In this document: piece after piece, positions 31,900 to 40,938 of the stretch
Position numbering within the stretch: the first letter of the stretch is position 1
How the letters are laid out: each line of letters opens with the position of its first letter
NCBI RefSeq assembly: GCF_002086115.1
Contig: NZ_MVHJ01000013.1
Span: 1 to 64,000 of the forward strand
Length of the DNA: 64,000 nucleotides
Direction of reading: 5' to 3'
DNA from: Mycolicibacterium bacteremicum
GTDB lineage: Bacteria > Actinomycetota > Actinomycetes > Mycobacteriales > Mycobacteriaceae
Translations under genes and position numbers: made by a program
The notes under the pieces: model-generated
The model's database searches: none
What the model was told of the DNA's origin: nothing
What the model saw: only the letters and a program-made list of their open reading frames with translations

Positions 31900-33804
31900 C
31901 TAGCTGTTCTGCTGCTTGGCGCGCGCCTTCGCCCGGGCCCGCAGGCTCGCGGTGAGTTCGACCTTGCGCACCCGGACGATCTCGGGGGTGACCTCGACGC
32001 ACTCGTCCTCGGCGCAGAACTCCATGGCCTTCTCCAGGTCGAGTTCCAACGGCCGGGCCAGCGTCTCCATCACATCGGCGGTCGAGCTGCGCATGTTGGT
32101 CAGCTTCTTCTCGCGGGTGATGTTGATGTCGAGATCCTCGGCGCGCGGGTTGATGCCCACGACCTGGCCCTCGTAGGTCTCCTCACCCGGCTCGACGAAG
32201 AACTGGCCGCGGTCGGCGAGCTGGATCATCGCGAACGGGGTGATCTGTCCGCTGCGGTCGGAGACCAGCGATCCGGTGTGGCGCGCCCGGATCTCGCCGG
32301 CCCACGGCCGGTAGCCGTCGAACACGGCGTTGGCGATGCCGGTGCCGCGGGTGATGGTCAGGAAGTCGGTGCGGAACCCGATCAGGCCACGGCTGGGGAC
32401 GATGAAGTCCATCCGCACCCATCCCGCGGCGTGGTTGGTCATCTGCTCCATCCGGCCCTTGCGGGCGGCCATCAACTGCGTGATCGCGCCGAGGTGTTCC
32501 TCCGGGCAGTCGATGGTGAGCGCCTCGAACGGCTCGTGCAGCTTGCCGTCGATGGTCTGGGTGACCACCTGCGGCTTGCCCACGGTCAGCTCGAAACCCT
32601 CGCGGCGCATCTGCTCGACCAGCACGGCCAGCGCCAGCTCACCGCGGCCCTGCACCTCCCAGGCGTCCGGGCGGCCGATGTCGACGACCTTGATCGACAC
32701 GTTGCCGACCAGTTCGGAGTCCAACCGGTTCTTGACCATGCGGGCGGTCAGCTTGTGTCCGGACACCTTGCCCGCCAGCGGCGAGGTGTTGGTGCCGACG
32801 GTCACCGAGATGGCCGGCTCGTCGACGGTGATGCGGGGCAGTGCGTGGGCGTGGTCCGGGTCGGCCAGGGTGTCGCCGATCATGATGTCCGGCATTCCGG
32901 CGACGGCGACGATGTCCCCGGCGACGGCCTCGTCGGTGGGCGTGCGCTCGACACCGACGGTCACCAGCAGTTCGGTGATCTTGGCGTTCGTGACGACGGG
33001 GTGCCCGTCGACCTCACGCATCCAGGCGACCTGCTGGCCCTTCTTGATCTTGCCCTTGTAGATGCGGATGAGCGCCAGCCGGCCCAGGAACGCCGACGCG
33101 TCCAGGTTGGTCACCAGCGCCTGCAGCGGGGCCTCGGGATCACCCTGCGGCGGCGGGATGTGCTCCATCAGGACGTCGAAGAGCGGGTCGAGATTCTCGC
33201 CGTCGGGATTCTGGCCGTTCTCGGGCTGGGTGGTGCTGGCGATGCCGGCGCGGCCCGAGGCGTACAGGGTGGGCAGGTCGAGCGCCTTCTCGGCGGCGGC
33301 CTGGGCGTCCTCGTCCAGATCGGAGGCGACGTCGAGCAGCAGATCGTGGCTCTCCTCGACGACCTCGGCGATGCGGGCGTCGGGCCGGTCGGTCTTGTTG
33401 ACGACGACGATCACCGGCAGGTGCGCCGACAGCGCCTTGCGCAGCACGAAGCGGGTCTGCGGCAGCGGGCCCTCGGACGCGTCCACCAGCAGCACCACGC
33501 CGTCGACCATCGACAGACCGCGCTCGACCTCACCGCCGAAGTCGGCGTGGCCGGGGGTGTCGATGACGTTGATCACCGTGACGGTGCCGTCGGCGTTGTG
33601 CCGGTGCACCGCGGTGTTCTTGGCCAGGATGGTGATGCCTTTTTCCTTCTCAAGGTCACCGGAGTCCATGATGCGTTCGGTCGAATCGTCGCCGCGGTGC
33701 GACAACGCACCGGACTGCCGCAGCATGGCGTCGACCAGCGTTGTCTTACCGTGGTCGACGTGCGCGACGATGGCTACGTTGCGAAAGTTGGGGCGAGAAT
33801 CCAC
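31900..33804 (-). CDS. typA: Ribosome-associated translational GTPase TypA/BipA
   Basis: 634 aa. G-domain motifs [10 protein letters not shown] (G1), [11 protein letters not shown] (G3) and NKTD (G4) are present, followed by EF-G-like domains and the BipA-specific C-terminal domain. Binds the 70S ribosome and assists growth under stress or cold and in large-subunit assembly. ATG start [13 protein letters not shown]. It heads the typA-lpqW transcription unit. In M. tuberculosis the narGHJI cluster lies immediately upstream; here small genes do. Confidence 0.96.
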   Translation of the reverse strand: MDSRPNFRNVAIVAHVDHGKTTLVDAMLRQSGALSHRGDDSTERIMDSGDLEKEKGITILAKNTAVHRHNADGTVTVINVIDTPGHADFGGEVERGLSMVDGVVLLVDASEGPLPQTRFVLRKALSAHLPVIVVVNKTDRPDARIAEVVEESHDLLLDVASDLDEDAQAAAEKALDLPTLYASGRAGIASTTQPENGQNPDGENLDPLFDVLMEHIPPPQGDPEAPLQALVTNLDASAFLGRLALIRIYKGKIKKGQQVAWMREVDGHPVVTNAKITELLVTVGVERTPTDEAVAGDIVAVAGMPDIMIGDTLADPDHAHALPRITVDEPAISVTVGTNTSPLAGKVSGHKLTARMVKNRLDSELVGNVSIKVVDIGRPDAWEVQGRGELALAVLVEQMRREGFELTVGKPQVVTQTIDGKLHEPFEALTIDCPEEHLGAITQLMAARKGRMEQMTNHAAGWVRMDFIVPSRGLIGFRTDFLTITRGTGIANAVFDGYRPWAGEIRARHTGSLVSDRSGQITPFAMIQLADRGQFFVEPGEETYEGQVVGINPRAEDLDINITREKKLTNMRSSTADVMETLARPLELDLEKAMEFCAEDECVEVTPEIVRVRKVELTASLRARAKARAKQQNS

Positions 33805-33868
33805 GTAGGTGATTGTCGCAGTGCGGGTACCCGATCACGAAAACGAGCGGGTTCAGCGGAAGGCGTGC

Positions 33869-34030
33869 GTGAAGAAGCTGCTTTTGGCCAAGCCAAAGAA
33901 GAAGTGCTGTCGCAGTAAACCCCGGTGCAAGAAGTGCCCGCTGGTGCTGCACAAGGTGCAGAAGGCGGCCCACAACGGGATGCGCGGCAAGGAACTGGAG
34001 AAGGTGTACAAGCTCGCCAGAAAGGCGTAG
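33869..34030 (+). CDS. Small basic Cys/Lys-rich protein
   Basis: 53 aa from GTG (KKLLLAKPKKKCCRSKPRCK then KCPLVLHKVQKA). Four clustered cysteines (CC, C, C at a CxxC-like spacing) within a lysine/arginine-rich stretch suggest a metal- or nucleic-acid-binding knuckle. The pI is very high. Divergent from typA. A GTG at 33809 would add 20 residues, but the added part lacks this character. Such small proteins recur in actinobacteria without known function (recollection). Confidence 0.6.
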   Translation: MKKLLLAKPKKKCCRSKPRCKKCPLVLHKVQKAAHNGMRGKELEKVYKLARKA

Positions 34031-34112
34031 TGAGCTGGTCCGATGCCTGTTCAACCGGCGCGGGCGGGCGTACCGTTGAGGTATCCGTCCGGTGTTGTTG
34101 GAGGTATCCATC

Positions 34113-34379
34113 ATGACGGTTTACGAGGTACTCACCGTGGCGCTGATCGTGGCGCTGGCCCTGGCCACCACGCTGGCGATCTACATCGGTTTGGCGAACT
34201 GGTTCGGCGGCGCCTACGTCGTGCGGTGTGCCGCATGTCACCATCTGACGCTGTCCGCGGTGAACTCGGCGCAGGGTTCCTGCCCGCATTGTCGGCATCC
34301 GGCGCTGCTGCACCCGGTCTACACGGCCGCCCATCGCGGGCAGCCGGTCCGGGTGGTGGGCGACCGACTCCGCTACTGA
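34113..34379 (+). CDS. Small membrane-anchored zinc-ribbon protein
   Basis: 88 aa. One N-terminal transmembrane helix (VLTVALIVALALATTLAIYIGLA) is followed by a zinc ribbon: CAAC, then 14 residues, CPHC. The tail is basic. The topology places the ribbon in the cytosol or at the inner face if the helix is an uncleaved anchor. The ATG at MTVYEVLTV is used because GGAGGTATCC lies just upstream. Function unknown. It is convergent with the membrane protein at 34395. Confidence 0.7.
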   Translation: MTVYEVLTVALIVALALATTLAIYIGLANWFGGAYVVRCAACHHLTLSAVNSAQGSCPHCRHPALLHPVYTAAHRGQPVRVVGDRLRY

Positions 34380-34394
34380 CACACGTCGCAGGGT

Positions 34395-35525
34395 TCAGGG
34401 GTACTCCATCAACAGCATGACCCGACCTGCGGCGGGTGGGTCCCCGAAGTCGTCGAGGTCGAAGCCGTAGTAGGTCTGCTGGTTCTCGGTGATCGACTCG
34501 ATGACCCGTCCGTGCGAACGGAACTCACCGCCGGTCTTCTTCAGGACGCCCACCAGGTCGGGCACCGACAGGGCCTCGGCGAGCAGCAACGCATCCCCGC
34601 CGGTGTCGAGGTCGACGAGCACCCCGGCGCCGGCGTAGTTGTTCCCTGCGCGCCCGGTGCCGCGCGGCGCCCAGAAGACCGGGTCGCCGGCCAGCTCGCC
34701 GTGCACCCGGAAGAACTCCCCTTCGTGACCAAAGGCGTCGCCGGCGGTGACGATCGGGAGGTTGTCGATGGTGCGCAACTCGTCCCACCACAGATACGCG
34801 ATCGGGACACCGCCGATGACGTAGATCATCAGCACCAGCATGAGCACCGGTTTCCAGGCGACCTCCCAGGACAAGCGGCCCTCAGACATCTTCATGTCCT
34901 GGGCCTGGACCGCGAGTTGCCTTCTGCCGAGCCGGAATACGTACCAGGCCAGTAACCGGGTGAGCGCCATCAGACCCAGCACGCACAGCCCCACCGTCCC
35001 CGCGACGCGGAAGTAGAACGAGTTGCCGCCCTGATTCTCGGTGGCCCACAGCATCACCACGGGAATGGGCGCGGTCAGCAGCAGCAACAGCACATAGGAC
35101 GGGTGACTGGTCAGATGGTTGTACTGCACCGACCACGCCCGGTTGCCAGCGAACGCCGTGACATCACCCAGATCGGCCCGCACCATCGGCGTCCACGTCA
35201 AGGTCACCACCCGGGGCCTGACGAGGCTCCTGACGAAGAAGAACCCGAACACCGATCCCACGGCGAGGGCCGCCCAGTCACCGCCGTCGAGGGCCTCCCC
35301 CGTGCCCGGCACGCCGACCGCACCGCGCGAATCGATGACGGCGGCGATGAAGAACGTCACCGGCATCATGAAGAACAGTTCGATCAGCCATATCTGAACC
35401 AGTTGCGGGATGCGGGATCCGATCCTGTCGAACGCGAGAATTCCGCGCCAGACGTAGCCGAGAACCCCCATGATCACGGCAGGATAGTGTGCGCTGGGCG
35501 CCGCCGGAGCAAACTCGTCAATCAA
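34395..35525 (-). CDS. Multi-pass membrane protein of unknown function
   Basis: 376 aa. Hydrophobic helices occur at about 45-65, 88-105, 145-163, 172-195 and 230-250, followed by a soluble C-terminal domain of about 120 residues containing GDAFGHEGEFFRVHGELAGDPVFW and ending in an acidic/aromatic segment. The C-terminal part looks like a small extracytoplasmic or cytosolic beta domain. I recognise no catalytic motif or family. It stands alone between convergent and divergent neighbours. Confidence 0.65.
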   Translation of the reverse strand: MIDEFAPAAPSAHYPAVIMGVLGYVWRGILAFDRIGSRIPQLVQIWLIELFFMMPVTFFIAAVIDSRGAVGVPGTGEALDGGDWAALAVGSVFGFFFVRSLVRPRVVTLTWTPMVRADLGDVTAFAGNRAWSVQYNHLTSHPSYVLLLLLTAPIPVVMLWATENQGGNSFYFRVAGTVGLCVLGLMALTRLLAWYVFRLGRRQLAVQAQDMKMSEGRLSWEVAWKPVLMLVLMIYVIGGVPIAYLWWDELRTIDNLPIVTAGDAFGHEGEFFRVHGELAGDPVFWAPRGTGRAGNNYAGAGVLVDLDTGGDALLLAEALSVPDLVGVLKKTGGEFRSHGRVIESITENQQTYYGFDLDDFGDPPAAGRVMLLMEYP

Positions 35526-35773
35526 GATCGAATCGGTCCGGGTGGCCGCGACACCGGGGGCGCCGGGCAGCGGATTCGACCCACACTTCGGCCGGGCCAG
35601 AATTTCTTGGCGAATTCTCAGTAACCCCCAATTAACTTATCCGTCAATACAACTCGGGGCGTGGGCTAAACAGCCCGAATCGAAACAGCCTTTGCATACG
35701 AAATCAGTTGGTAACGTTCGCCCATCCTGCGCGATGAACGAGCGACCAGACGGTCCGATGTGACGAAGGGTTT

Positions 35774-36154
35774 GTGCCGATGCCTGTGACCACCCGAAGC
35801 CTGCGGCGTGTAGCCACGAAGCTGACCGTCGTCGGCATGGGCGCCGCCGCCGTGGCGGCCGCCTTCGTCACCGTCGGCGCGGCCACCGCAAGCGCGGACG
35901 TCAAGGAGATCTCGCCACGGCCCAACGTCAGCAGCCGGCAGGCCGTGCTGATCGACAAGAACGCGCTGCGCCGGTCGGGACAGGGCGTGGCCCGCGGGTC
36001 CGGCGCGGAGAACCGCCGCGCCGACGGCGGCGGGGTACACGCCCAGGGCGAGGTCCGCGACGGCGTGATCGCGGTTCCGGGCACCACGTCGGCCCCGTTC
36101 GGCGTGCGAGCCAACGGCGAGTTCCGCCAGGGCGCACCCATCGGTAGCTGGTAA
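35774..36154 (+). CDS. Small secreted protein
   Basis: 126 aa from GTG (ATG two codons later is equally possible). A long Arg-containing N-terminus leads to a hydrophobic core (VVGMGAAAVAAAFVTVGAAT) and an ASA-D cleavage site near residue 40. The mature protein is short, polar, Arg/Gly-rich and apparently disordered. No cysteines, no known domain. The 248 bp upstream are less GC-rich than the genes and contain a small GGGCT/AGCCC hairpin at 35663-35676; I see no gene there. Confidence 0.6.
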   Translation: MPMPVTTRSLRRVATKLTVVGMGAAAVAAAFVTVGAATASADVKEISPRPNVSSRQAVLIDKNALRRSGQGVARGSGAENRRADGGGVHAQGEVRDGVIAVPGTTSAPFGVRANGEFRQGAPIGSW

Positions 36155-36175
36155 CCACCTCGGGCGCAATACCTT

Positions 36176-36562
36176 TCAGCCCAGCGCGGCAACCAGTTCG
36201 GTTATCCAGGCGCGGTCGGCGGGCACCCATGCCAGGGCGTCCAGATCACCGGCGCGCACCCAGCGCAGCGCACGGTGATCATGCGGGTGCGGACTGCCCG
36301 AGGCCAGCGTGACCAGGTAGGCGCGCAGTGTCCTGGTCGGGCTCAGCGTCACCTCGGGCCCGAGGCGGGCGCCGACGGTCACCTCGACCCCGAGTTCCTC
36401 GCGCAGTTCGCGCATCAGCGCATCGGCATCGCTCTCCCCCGCGGCGACCTTGCCGCCGGGTAGCTCCCACAGGCCGGCCAGCTCGGGCGGGCGTTCCCGT
36501 TGGGCCACCAGCAGCGCACCGCATGCGATGAGGGCACCCGCGACGACGATCTGCTTGCTCAT
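36176..36562 (-). CDS. mutT2: Nudix (8-oxo-dGTP/CTP) pyrophosphohydrolase MutT2
   Basis: 128 aa. A full canonical Nudix box is visible: [20 protein letters not shown] followed by ELGV, preceded by GLWELP. MutT2 sanitises the nucleotide pool (8-oxo-dGTP, dCTP and 5-methyl-dCTP are reported substrates in mycobacteria). It diverges from phhB with 27 bp between starts. The order mutT2, phhB, pimE matches recalled Rv1160, Rv1159A, Rv1159. Confidence 0.92.
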   Translation of the reverse strand: MSKQIVVAGALIACGALLVAQRERPPELAGLWELPGGKVAAGESDADALMRELREELGVEVTVGARLGPEVTLSPTRTLRAYLVTLASGSPHPHDHRALRWVRAGDLDALAWVPADRAWITELVAALG

Positions 36563-36589
36563 CGCGCTCGACGGTATACCGTCGACTTC

Positions 36590-36874
36590 ATGGCTGTGTT
36601 ATCGAACGACCAAGTCGACGCCGCACTGCCCGGACTGGACGGCTGGCAGCGGTCCGAGGGCGCGCTGCGCCGCTCGGTGGACTTCCCGGCATTCCTCGAC
36701 GGCATCGGCGCCGTCAGCCGGATCGCCGAGTTGGCCGAAGCGAAGGATCATCACCCCGATATCGACATTCGTTGGCGCACGGTTACTTTCGCTCTTGTCA
36801 CGCACTCCGAGGGCGGTATCACCGACAAGGATGTGGAGATGGCGAAGGCGATCGATCAGCTGCTCGCCGACTGA
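36590..36874 (+). CDS. phhB: Pterin-4-alpha-carbinolamine dehydratase family protein
   Basis: 94 aa. PCD/DCoH signatures are visible: GW near residue 18, then [29 protein letters not shown] core (the HH-P-D active-site region) and GGITDKD near the end. It dehydrates 4a-hydroxytetrahydropterin or moonlights. ATG at MAVLSNDQ; in-frame upstream codons are within the mutT2 end and look spurious. Its last 56 bp overlap the convergent pimE 3' end. Confidence 0.9.
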   Translation: MAVLSNDQVDAALPGLDGWQRSEGALRRSVDFPAFLDGIGAVSRIAELAEAKDHHPDIDIRWRTVTFALVTHSEGGITDKDVEMAKAIDQLLAD

Positions 36875-38063
36875 TCACGATCCATCCCAGGGTGGCCAGC
36901 GTGGCCACCGGGTAGACCAGGCCCGCCCACGCCAGATGCCACGGCCGGCCGATGTCCCAGATGGTGGGCTGGGCGAAGCTCAGCAACCACGGCACCCCGA
37001 TGAGCGTCAGCGCCAGCCAGCCCCAGCCCAGCACCCGGGCGCCCAGGTGCGCGCGCAACGGACCGTGCAATAGCCAGATCATCAGCGGGATCAGCCACAC
37101 CCAGTGGTGCGTCCACGAGATGGGCGAGAGCAGCAGGCCGAACAACTGCACCGTGACGATGCCGCCGAGGCGATCGGCGGTGCCGATGGCACGCCACGCC
37201 AGCACCGCGAGCACCGCCGTCAGCACCAACGCGATCAGCACGATCGGCCCATAGCCGGCGTCGTGGCCGAGGATGCGTGAGATGGCACCGCGCCAGGACT
37301 GGTTGAACGACGTCCCGATCGGCCCGACCCGCCGCGCATCGCCGAGCAGGTCGGTGAAGTAGTAGCGGGCCTGCTCGCCGACGACGAGTGCCGAGACCCC
37401 GATGGTCGCGAAGAAGACCACCGCGGAGAACACCGCGACACCCCACCGACGCACACCCACGAAGTACAGACCCGCCACGGCCGGGGTGAGCTTGACGCCG
37501 GCGGCCAGGCCGACCAGCAGACCCGACAGCCACCACCTGCTGCTCTGCACCGCCCACAGCACCGCCAGCACCAGCAGCACGTTGATCTGGCCGTAGTCGA
37601 ACGTGCTGCGCAGCGGTTCGGTCCAGATACCGACGGCGGTCCAGGCCATGGCCGGGCGGGTGTCGGTGCAGCCGAGCAGGTTCAGGCTGATCCGCACCAC
37701 GCCGTAGAGCGCGGCGAAGATCCCGAGCTGCCAGATCAACGCCACCAGATCGAAGGGCAGCAGGCTCAACGGATAGAAGACCACCGCCGCGAACGGCGGA
37801 TAGGTGAACGGCAGCGGGAAGTCCGGGGTCTGCTCGGCGTAGACGTAGTCATACAGCGCGCCGGGGGTCTCCAAGGTGTCCGCACCGCCGACATAGACGT
37901 GCAGGTCGACGAAGTTGGCACCGTTGGGCACCAGATAGGTCCAGGCGAGCCGGGCGGCCACACTGATCAACAGCAGCAGCGGCGCCCAGCGGTACAGCTG
38001 CGCCGTGCGGGAGGTCTCGCGGTGGGTGTCTACCGGCTCGACTCTATCGACCGGCACCCGCAC
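36819..38063 (-). CDS. pimE: Polyprenol-phosphate-mannose-dependent alpha-(1,2)-mannosyltransferase PimE
   Basis: About 414-aa polytopic GT-C glycosyltransferase (GT87-type) that adds the fifth mannose to Ac1PIM4, giving Ac1PIM5 on the periplasmic side. The catalytic Asp sits in [11 protein letters not shown] in the first loop after TM1, where PimE has its essential aspartate. Ten or more helices follow. Start choice: GTG at VRVPVDRVE, with GGGAG upstream; another GTG 19 codons earlier (38120) is possible. It overlaps phhB tail-to-tail by 56 bp. Functionally tied to lpqW at 30008. Confidence 0.88.
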   Translation of the reverse strand: MRVPVDRVEPVDTHRETSRTAQLYRWAPLLLLISVAARLAWTYLVPNGANFVDLHVYVGGADTLETPGALYDYVYAEQTPDFPLPFTYPPFAAVVFYPLSLLPFDLVALIWQLGIFAALYGVVRISLNLLGCTDTRPAMAWTAVGIWTEPLRSTFDYGQINVLLVLAVLWAVQSSRWWLSGLLVGLAAGVKLTPAVAGLYFVGVRRWGVAVFSAVVFFATIGVSALVVGEQARYYFTDLLGDARRVGPIGTSFNQSWRGAISRILGHDAGYGPIVLIALVLTAVLAVLAWRAIGTADRLGGIVTVQLFGLLLSPISWTHHWVWLIPLMIWLLHGPLRAHLGARVLGWGWLALTLIGVPWLLSFAQPTIWDIGRPWHLAWAGLVYPVATLATLGWIVISRRAADRSPSPSPHPCR

Positions 38064-38183
38064 GACAGCGCCGCGCTCCCACCGGTGGGCGTGGGCGCCG
38101 TCATCGGCGAGGCCGTGCACCGTCGCGCCGACCAGTCACCGATCGCCGGAACGCGGTTCCGATCACCGTCGGCGCACGCCTCC

Positions 38184-38234
38184 GTAACGGTTGAATAAAC
38201 CACACTCCTGTCACTTGAGTAACACCAGTAACTC
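38184..38234 (+). promoter_or_regulatory. Repeated GTAAC motifs in the promoter region of the Ala/Pro-rich genes
   Basis: GTAAC occurs at 38184-38188, 38219-38223 and 38228-38232; the last two form a direct repeat with a 9-bp period (GTAACACCAGTAAC), also imperfectly palindromic with GAGT/ACTC ends (38217-38234). The site is about 45 bp before the GTG start at 38280. The spacing resembles direct-repeat sites of OmpR-type regulators such as MtrA, but this is speculative. Confidence 0.35.
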
Positions 38235-38279
38235 GCTACCTTCGGTTTCAGACGTGCCGCCAACGAAACGGGGAGAACC

Positions 38280-38840
38280 GTGTCATCTATCAGAAAACTC
38301 TTTGCCACCAGCATGATTGCCGGTGCAGGCGCGGCCGTGGCCGCTCTGACACTGAGCCCCGCCGCCGCGGCCGAGCCCGCGCCGCCGGCGCCCAACCCGC
38401 CGGCCCTGCCCGGCGCGCCCAATGTGCCGTTCGCCCCGCAACTGGCCAGCATCCAGACCGTCGCCCCGCAGATCATCCAGGGTGTCGCGTCGGTGCTGAC
38501 CGGTGGTGGTCAGGCCAGCACGCTGCCGGTGGATCCGATCACCCCGGCCGGCGCACCGCTGGCCACCCCGGCCGCCGCCGCGCTGCCGGCCGCCACGGGT
38601 CCCGCCGCGGCGGCCGCACCCGCCGCCGCGATGGCCGGTGTCCAGAACCTGGTGCCCGGACTGGCCGGGCTGATGCCGGCCGGCACCCCGCTGGCGGGTC
38701 TGCTGCCATCGGCCGGGGCCGCGACGCCGGCCGCCGCGCCCGCCGCAGCGGCCACGCCGGGCGCACCCGCGCTGCCGAACCCGTCGGATGCCGCGCAGTC
38801 GATCGTGCCGATGTTCGTGCCGCTGTCGGGTCTGCCCTGA
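38280..38840 (+). CDS. Secreted Ala/Pro-rich protein (Rv1158c-like)
   Basis: 186 aa. Signal peptide (SMIAGAGAAVAALTLSPAAAA, cleavage near residue 31) then a low-complexity Ala/Pro/Gly chain with two short hydrophobic amphipathic segments (ASIQTVAPQIIQGVASVL and NLVPGLAGLMPAGTPLAGLL). GTG start with GGGGAG upstream. This and the next gene correspond in place and composition to the recalled Rv1158c/Rv1157c pair next to pimE. The function is unknown; an envelope or cell-wall-associated role is likely. Confidence 0.78.
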   Translation: MSSIRKLFATSMIAGAGAAVAALTLSPAAAAEPAPPAPNPPALPGAPNVPFAPQLASIQTVAPQIIQGVASVLTGGGQASTLPVDPITPAGAPLATPAAAALPAATGPAAAAAPAAAMAGVQNLVPGLAGLMPAGTPLAGLLPSAGAATPAAAPAAAATPGAPALPNPSDAAQSIVPMFVPLSGLP

Positions 38841-38881
38841 CCCTGCGCCCACCGTCCGCAACCACCCAACCAGGGGGAGTC

Positions 38882-39883
38882 ATGCCATCGATCCGGACCA
38901 CACTGACCAGCACCACGGCCGCCGCGCTGGTGGTGCTGGGCGGGGGCTCGGTGATTCCTGCCCACGCCGACCCGGCCGCGCCCATGCCGCTGCCGATCAA
39001 CGGCCTGCAGGCGCCGGGGCTGCCGGCGATGGAGACTCTCGGACCCGCCATCCAGCAGGCTGCCGCCAATCCCGGCGACGCAGCGTCGATGCTCATGGCG
39101 GCCGCCGCCGCGTTCGCAGGAAACGCGGCGGCTCCGGCTGATTCGCAGAATCTGGCCACCGCGGTCAACGAGTTCGTGTCCGCGCCGCAGGCCCACACGC
39201 CTGCGGCCGGCGCGGGCGGCCAGGCCCACCTGCCCGCGGGCGTCAACCCCGCCTACTCGGTCGGCCCGGTACCCGGTGCCGCGGTCGACGCCCCGGCACC
39301 CGATGCGTTGCCGGCGGCGCCCCAGGCCGCGGTCGACGCACCCGTCGTCCCCGCCCCCGAGGCCTTCCCGCCGGCACCCGTCCCGCCGCCGGCCGATCCG
39401 CTGGCCGCTACCGCGCTCGCTCCCGGCCCGGTGCCCGCCCCGGCGCCCGGTGCGATGCCCGACTTCGGTCCGGATGCACCCACCACGCAGGACTTCATGT
39501 ACCCGTCGATCAGCAACGGCTGCCTCAAGGACGGCGGTAACGTCCTGGCCGCCGCAATCTCGGTCGCCGGGCCCGCCAAGATACCCGCGCCCGGCCCGGG
39601 ACCCGGCCAGACCGCCTACATCTTCACCGCGATGGGCACGCCAGGCCCGGCCGCCGAGCAGAAGTTGCCGCTCAACGTCACTTGGGTGAACCTGACGACC
39701 GGCAAGTCCGGCACCGCGACGCTCAAGCCGCAGGCCGATATCAACCCCCAGGGACCGACCACGCTGACCGCGATCGCCGACACCGGCTCGGGCAGCATCA
39801 TGTCGACCATCTTCGGTCAGGTCACCACCACCGAGAAGCAGTGCCAGTTCATGCCCACCATCGGTTCGACGGTGGTGCCCTGA
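38882..39883 (+). CDS. Secreted Ala/Pro-rich protein with C-terminal globular domain (Rv1157c-like)
   Basis: 333 aa. A signal peptide (LVVLGGGSVIPAHA, cleavage near 29) is followed by a helical Ala-rich segment, then a long Pro/Ala linker (about 105-195). The C-terminal ~130 aa look globular: DFMYPSISNGCLKDGGN, an AYIFTAMGTPGP-like strand and a late Cys (EKQCQF), so a disulfide is likely. GGGGG-type ribosome-binding site 41 bp after the previous gene, therefore probably one operon. Confidence 0.78.
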   Translation: MPSIRTTLTSTTAAALVVLGGGSVIPAHADPAAPMPLPINGLQAPGLPAMETLGPAIQQAAANPGDAASMLMAAAAAFAGNAAAPADSQNLATAVNEFVSAPQAHTPAAGAGGQAHLPAGVNPAYSVGPVPGAAVDAPAPDALPAAPQAAVDAPVVPAPEAFPPAPVPPPADPLAATALAPGPVPAPAPGAMPDFGPDAPTTQDFMYPSISNGCLKDGGNVLAAAISVAGPAKIPAPGPGPGQTAYIFTAMGTPGPAAEQKLPLNVTWVNLTTGKSGTATLKPQADINPQGPTTLTAIADTGSGSIMSTIFGQVTTTEKQCQFMPTIGSTVVP

Positions 39884-39908
39884 CGCCGGGAGCGCGTCAG
39901 CGCGAGCG

Positions 39909-39952
39909 TGCGCTCAGATCGACCGTCCGGGCTGGATCGCGATCTGAGCGCA
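39909..39952. terminator. Hairpin between convergent genes
   Basis: Perfect 13-bp arms TGCGCTCAGATCG (39909-39921) and CGATCTGAGCGCA (39940-39952) lie 25 bp after the stop of the secreted-protein gene and 9 bp before the stop of the convergent DUF1059 gene. A GCGAGCGTGCG start links it to the dispersed element family. No U-tract; typical of mycobacterial hairpin-type terminators. Confidence 0.6.
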
Positions 39953-39961
39953 CCGTCGGCG

Positions 39962-40111
39962 TCAGTACGCCATGAACAGGATCATCTCCCGGTCGTACTC
40001 ACGTCCGGGATGCGCTTCCGAGAGGTGTGCCTGCGCCTTGGTGACGAGGTCGTCCTCGTCGGTGCCCTGGATGGCTTCCCCGCACGGGCAGTTCAGATGT
40101 GTCTTGGCCAT
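39962..40111 (-). CDS. DUF1059-family small protein
   Basis: 49 aa, too short for usual calling. It reads MAKTHLNCPCGEAIQGTDED, then DLVTKAQAHLSEAHPGREYD and REMILFMAY. The CPCG motif, the conserved helix with AHLSEAHP and the I-L motif at the end are characteristic of DUF1059 proteins, which have CxC plus a His pair as a possible zinc site. Divergent from the nitroreductase gene with 35 bp between starts, so the two may share control. Confidence 0.85.
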   Translation of the reverse strand: MAKTHLNCPCGEAIQGTDEDDLVTKAQAHLSEAHPGREYDREMILFMAY

Positions 40112-40146
40112 ATGTCCACAATCGCATACGCGCCAGGATGGTGAGC

Positions 40147-40809
40147 ATGGATACCTATGACGTCATGCGCACGACCGGCGCGGTCCGCCAGTTCACCGGT
40201 GAACCGCTGTCCGATGCGACGCTGACCCGCATCCTGGACAACGCCCGGTTCGCGCCCAGCGGCGGCAACCGGCAGGGCACGCACATCATCGTGGTCCGCG
40301 ACGACGCCACCAAGGCGGCACTGGCCGATCTGAGCGTGACCGGCGCGCGCCGCTACATCGCCCAGAAGCGCAATGGCGAAAGCCCATGGAACCCCCTGCA
40401 TCCCATGGGCGTATCCGACGAGGACCTCGCTGCGGTGCAGGTACCGAGGGCCACCCACCTGTTCGACGCCGAGGTGCTGCTGGTGGTCTGCGTGGACCTC
40501 GGCGTGGTCGCGGCCTTCGACCAGGACCTCGATCGCATCGGGGTGGTGGCGGGCGCCTCGGTGTACCCGCTGGTGTGGAACATCCTGTTGGCCGCCCGCA
40601 ACGAGGGCTTCGGCGGTGTGCTGACGACGATGGCCGTCGCCGAGGAACCCCGCGTCAAGGAACTGCTCGCGATCCCCGACGAGTACGCGCTCGCCGCGGT
40701 GCTGCCGCTGGGCAAACCGGTCACCCAGGTCCGCAGGTTGACCCGTAAACCGGTGGCCGAGTTCGTCACGCAGGAGCGCTTCGACGGGCCCGCGTTCACT
40801 CTGCGGTGA
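40147..40809 (+). CDS. Nitroreductase-family FMN oxidoreductase
   Basis: 220 aa. FMN-binding motifs TTGAVRQFTGEPL and FAPSGGNRQGTH at the N-terminus, and a C-terminal GFGGVLTTMA followed by LPLGKP-type loop, define the nitroreductase (NfsA/B, BluB-like) fold. It uses NAD(P)H to reduce nitro, quinone or ene groups; substrate unknown. ATG at MDTYDVM is preceded by AGGA (40135-40138); ATG/GTG codons 2-3 codons upstream are alternatives. The last codons and stop lie within a 55-bp element that is duplicated downstream. Confidence 0.85.
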   Translation: MDTYDVMRTTGAVRQFTGEPLSDATLTRILDNARFAPSGGNRQGTHIIVVRDDATKAALADLSVTGARRYIAQKRNGESPWNPLHPMGVSDEDLAAVQVPRATHLFDAEVLLVVCVDLGVVAAFDQDLDRIGVVAGASVYPLVWNILLAARNEGFGGVLTTMAVAEEPRVKELLAIPDEYALAAVLPLGKPVTQVRRLTRKPVAEFVTQERFDGPAFTLR

Positions 40810-40852
40810 GGGCGCGCGCCACTCGCACTTTCCCGCCCTGAGCGCAGAGTCA
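40798..40852 (+). repeat. 55-bp repeat, copy 1, spanning the nitroreductase stop codon
   Basis: Begins ACTCTGCGGTGAG and ends GCGCAGAGTCA; ACTCTGCG (40798-40805) and CGCAGAGT (40843-40850) form an inverted repeat. It contains the nitroreductase stop TGA at 40807-40809. Copy 2 is at 40939-40993 with about 51 of 55 positions identical. Confidence 0.8.
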
Positions 40853-40866
40853 ACGAAACTCTTCGC

Positions 40867-40920
40867 GACGGTGCACTCAGACCGGGAAATCAGCCGAAAG
40901 TTCGATCTGTATGCACCGTC
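40867..40920. repeat. Inverted repeat between the two 55-bp copies
   Basis: GACGGTGCA (40867-40875) and TGCACCGTC (40912-40920) are perfect complements separated by 36 bp. Together with the flanking 55-bp copies this gives three potential stem-loops in series in the gene-free interval 40810-41095. Confidence 0.6.
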
Positions 40921-40938
40921 GGTTCCCGACACGCATTG

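Noticed and set aside
32278..33918. 546-codon plus-strand frame opposite typA
   Set aside because: TypA on the minus strand has all GTPase motifs; this frame has none.
36500..36589. 30-codon N-terminal extension of phhB
   Set aside because: It lies over the start of mutT2 and is unlike PCD proteins, which begin near MAVLSNDQ.
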